DNA of 64,000 nucleotides, from positions 124,001-188,000 of the forward strand of contig NZ_LMIA01000010.1 in NCBI RefSeq assembly GCF_001428565.1, in the 5' to 3' direction. A program made the position numbers and the translations under genes. The notes beneath the pieces were generated by a model. It did not search any database, had not been told where the DNA came from, and saw nothing but the letters and a program-made list of their open reading frames with translations. The stretch is from Nocardioides sp. Root190 (GTDB lineage: Bacteria; Actinomycetota; Actinomycetes; Propionibacteriales; Nocardioidaceae). This document shows, in pieces, positions 63,599-64,000 of the stretch (position 1 is its first letter; every line of letters begins with the position of its first letter).

Positions 63599-63604
63599 TA
63601 TCGT
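63599..63604 (+). promoter_or_regulatory. -10 element of the thioesterase gene (leaderless)
   Basis: TATCGT, 6 bases before ATG 63611. Confidence 0.5.
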
Positions 63605-63610
63605 CGCGCC

Positions 63611-64000
63611 ATGACCAGCAACGACGAGATCGCCGAGTTCATGCGCACCCACATGGGTGCCCTCAACGAGCGGATGGGCGTCGAGCTCGTCGAGCTGGCC
63701 CCCGACCGGGTGGTCGCCACCATGCCCGTCGAGGGCAACACCCAGCCCTACGGCCTGCTGCACGGCGGCGCCTCGGTGGTGCTCGCCGAGACCCTGGGCT
63801 CGGTGGCCGCGGCCCTGAACGCTCCCGCAGGACGCTTTGCGGTCGGCATCGACATCAATGCCACCCATCACCGCTCGGCGACCAAGGGCCTGGTGACGGG
63901 CGTGGCCACACCGCTGCACCTGGGGCGCACGATGGCGAGCTTCGAGATCGCCATCACCGACGAGGACGGGCGCCGCGTGTGCACCTCGCGCATCACCTGT
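63611..64000 (+). CDS. Hotdog-fold thioesterase (PaaI/YdiI type), 3' end outside window
   Basis: The first 130 residues are visible, nearly the whole domain. NTQPYGLLHGGASVVLAETLGSVAA is the PaaI/4HBT motif with the HGG turn and the catalytic Glu in the following helix; GIDINATHHRSATKGLVTG is the conserved second strand pair. Hydrolyses an acyl-CoA thioester; DHNA-CoA thioesterase of menaquinone synthesis is one possibility. Divergent from polA with 63 bases between starts. Confidence 0.92.
   Translation, partial: MTSNDEIAEFMRTHMGALNERMGVELVELAPDRVVATMPVEGNTQPYGLLHGGASVVLAETLGSVAAALNAPAGRFAVGIDINATHHRSATKGLVTGVATPLHLGRTMASFEIAITDEDGRRVCTSRITC

Overview
The window is very GC-rich, gene-dense DNA from an actinobacterium. 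The gene set (SepH, DUF3071/3093/3159/3710/4192/4193/4235 proteins, a coproporphyrin-type ferrochelatase, an AftD-like arabinosyltransferase, DUF222-HNH) and the lack of any mycolic-acid gene suggest a member of the Nocardioidaceae or a relative. That placement is inference from family content. No rRNA, tRNA, CRISPR array, insertion sequence or prophage was seen. Genes run off both ends: aconitase at the left and a hotdog thioesterase at the right.

Region 1 (1-18.7 kb) is core actinobacterial chromosome. It holds acnA, an ABC exporter, a TRAM-type RNA methyltransferase coupled to a KimA-like potassium transporter, two TrkA/RCK proteins transcribed away from it, a dut-DUF3710-OB-fold-DUF3159 operon, DUF3093, DUF4235, DUF4193, an inositol-phosphatase-like gene coupled to the ferrochelatase, an MFS permease, an aldonolactone-oxidase-like flavoprotein, a YchJ-like protein and sepH. 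Gene order from the methyltransferase to suhB follows what I remember of Mycobacterium tuberculosis Rv2689c-Rv2701c. Region 2 (18.7-31 kb) holds a double-SDR fusion, a glutamate-cysteine ligase family enzyme, DUF4192, DNA polymerase IV with a C-terminal extension, an oligopeptidase, a group 2 sigma factor, coaE and an AMP ligase. Region 3 (30.5-44.3 kb) is more accessory: a VOC protein, an isochorismatase-like hydrolase with a divergent GlxA/AraC regulator, a DUF222-HNH protein behind a probable SOS promoter, an M1 aminopeptidase, a SUFU protein, two large secreted proteins and a second GlxA regulator next to a 36-residue membrane peptide. Region 4 (44.4-46.9 kb) holds rpsA and a divergent methyltransferase.

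Region 5 (46.9-60.8 kb) is the most interesting part: a cell-envelope glycan locus. A seven-gene minus-strand operon encodes an AftD-like transferase, two further polytopic GT-C-like proteins, a DUF2613-like micro-protein, a polyprenyl-phosphate-sugar synthase (GT2), a GT4 glycosyltransferase and DUF3068. It is flanked by a divergent flippase and by a convergent pair made of a methyltransferase and an HHxxxDG acyltransferase-like protein. A coherent but unproven reading is that GT2 charges polyprenyl phosphate, GT4 works in the cytoplasm, the flippase exports a lipid-linked product, the GT-C enzymes extend it outside, and the flanking pair decorates it.

About twenty genes have a TANNNT hexamer 6 to 8 bases before the first ATG/GTG and usually no Shine-Dalgarno sequence. 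This points to widespread leaderless transcription. Four promoter signals stand out: a SoxR/MerR-type 19-bp-spacer promoter before the ABC exporter, an SOS box filling the spacer of the HNH gene, an iron-box-like site plus a palindrome before acnA, and overlapping divergent -10 elements between coaE and the AMP ligase.
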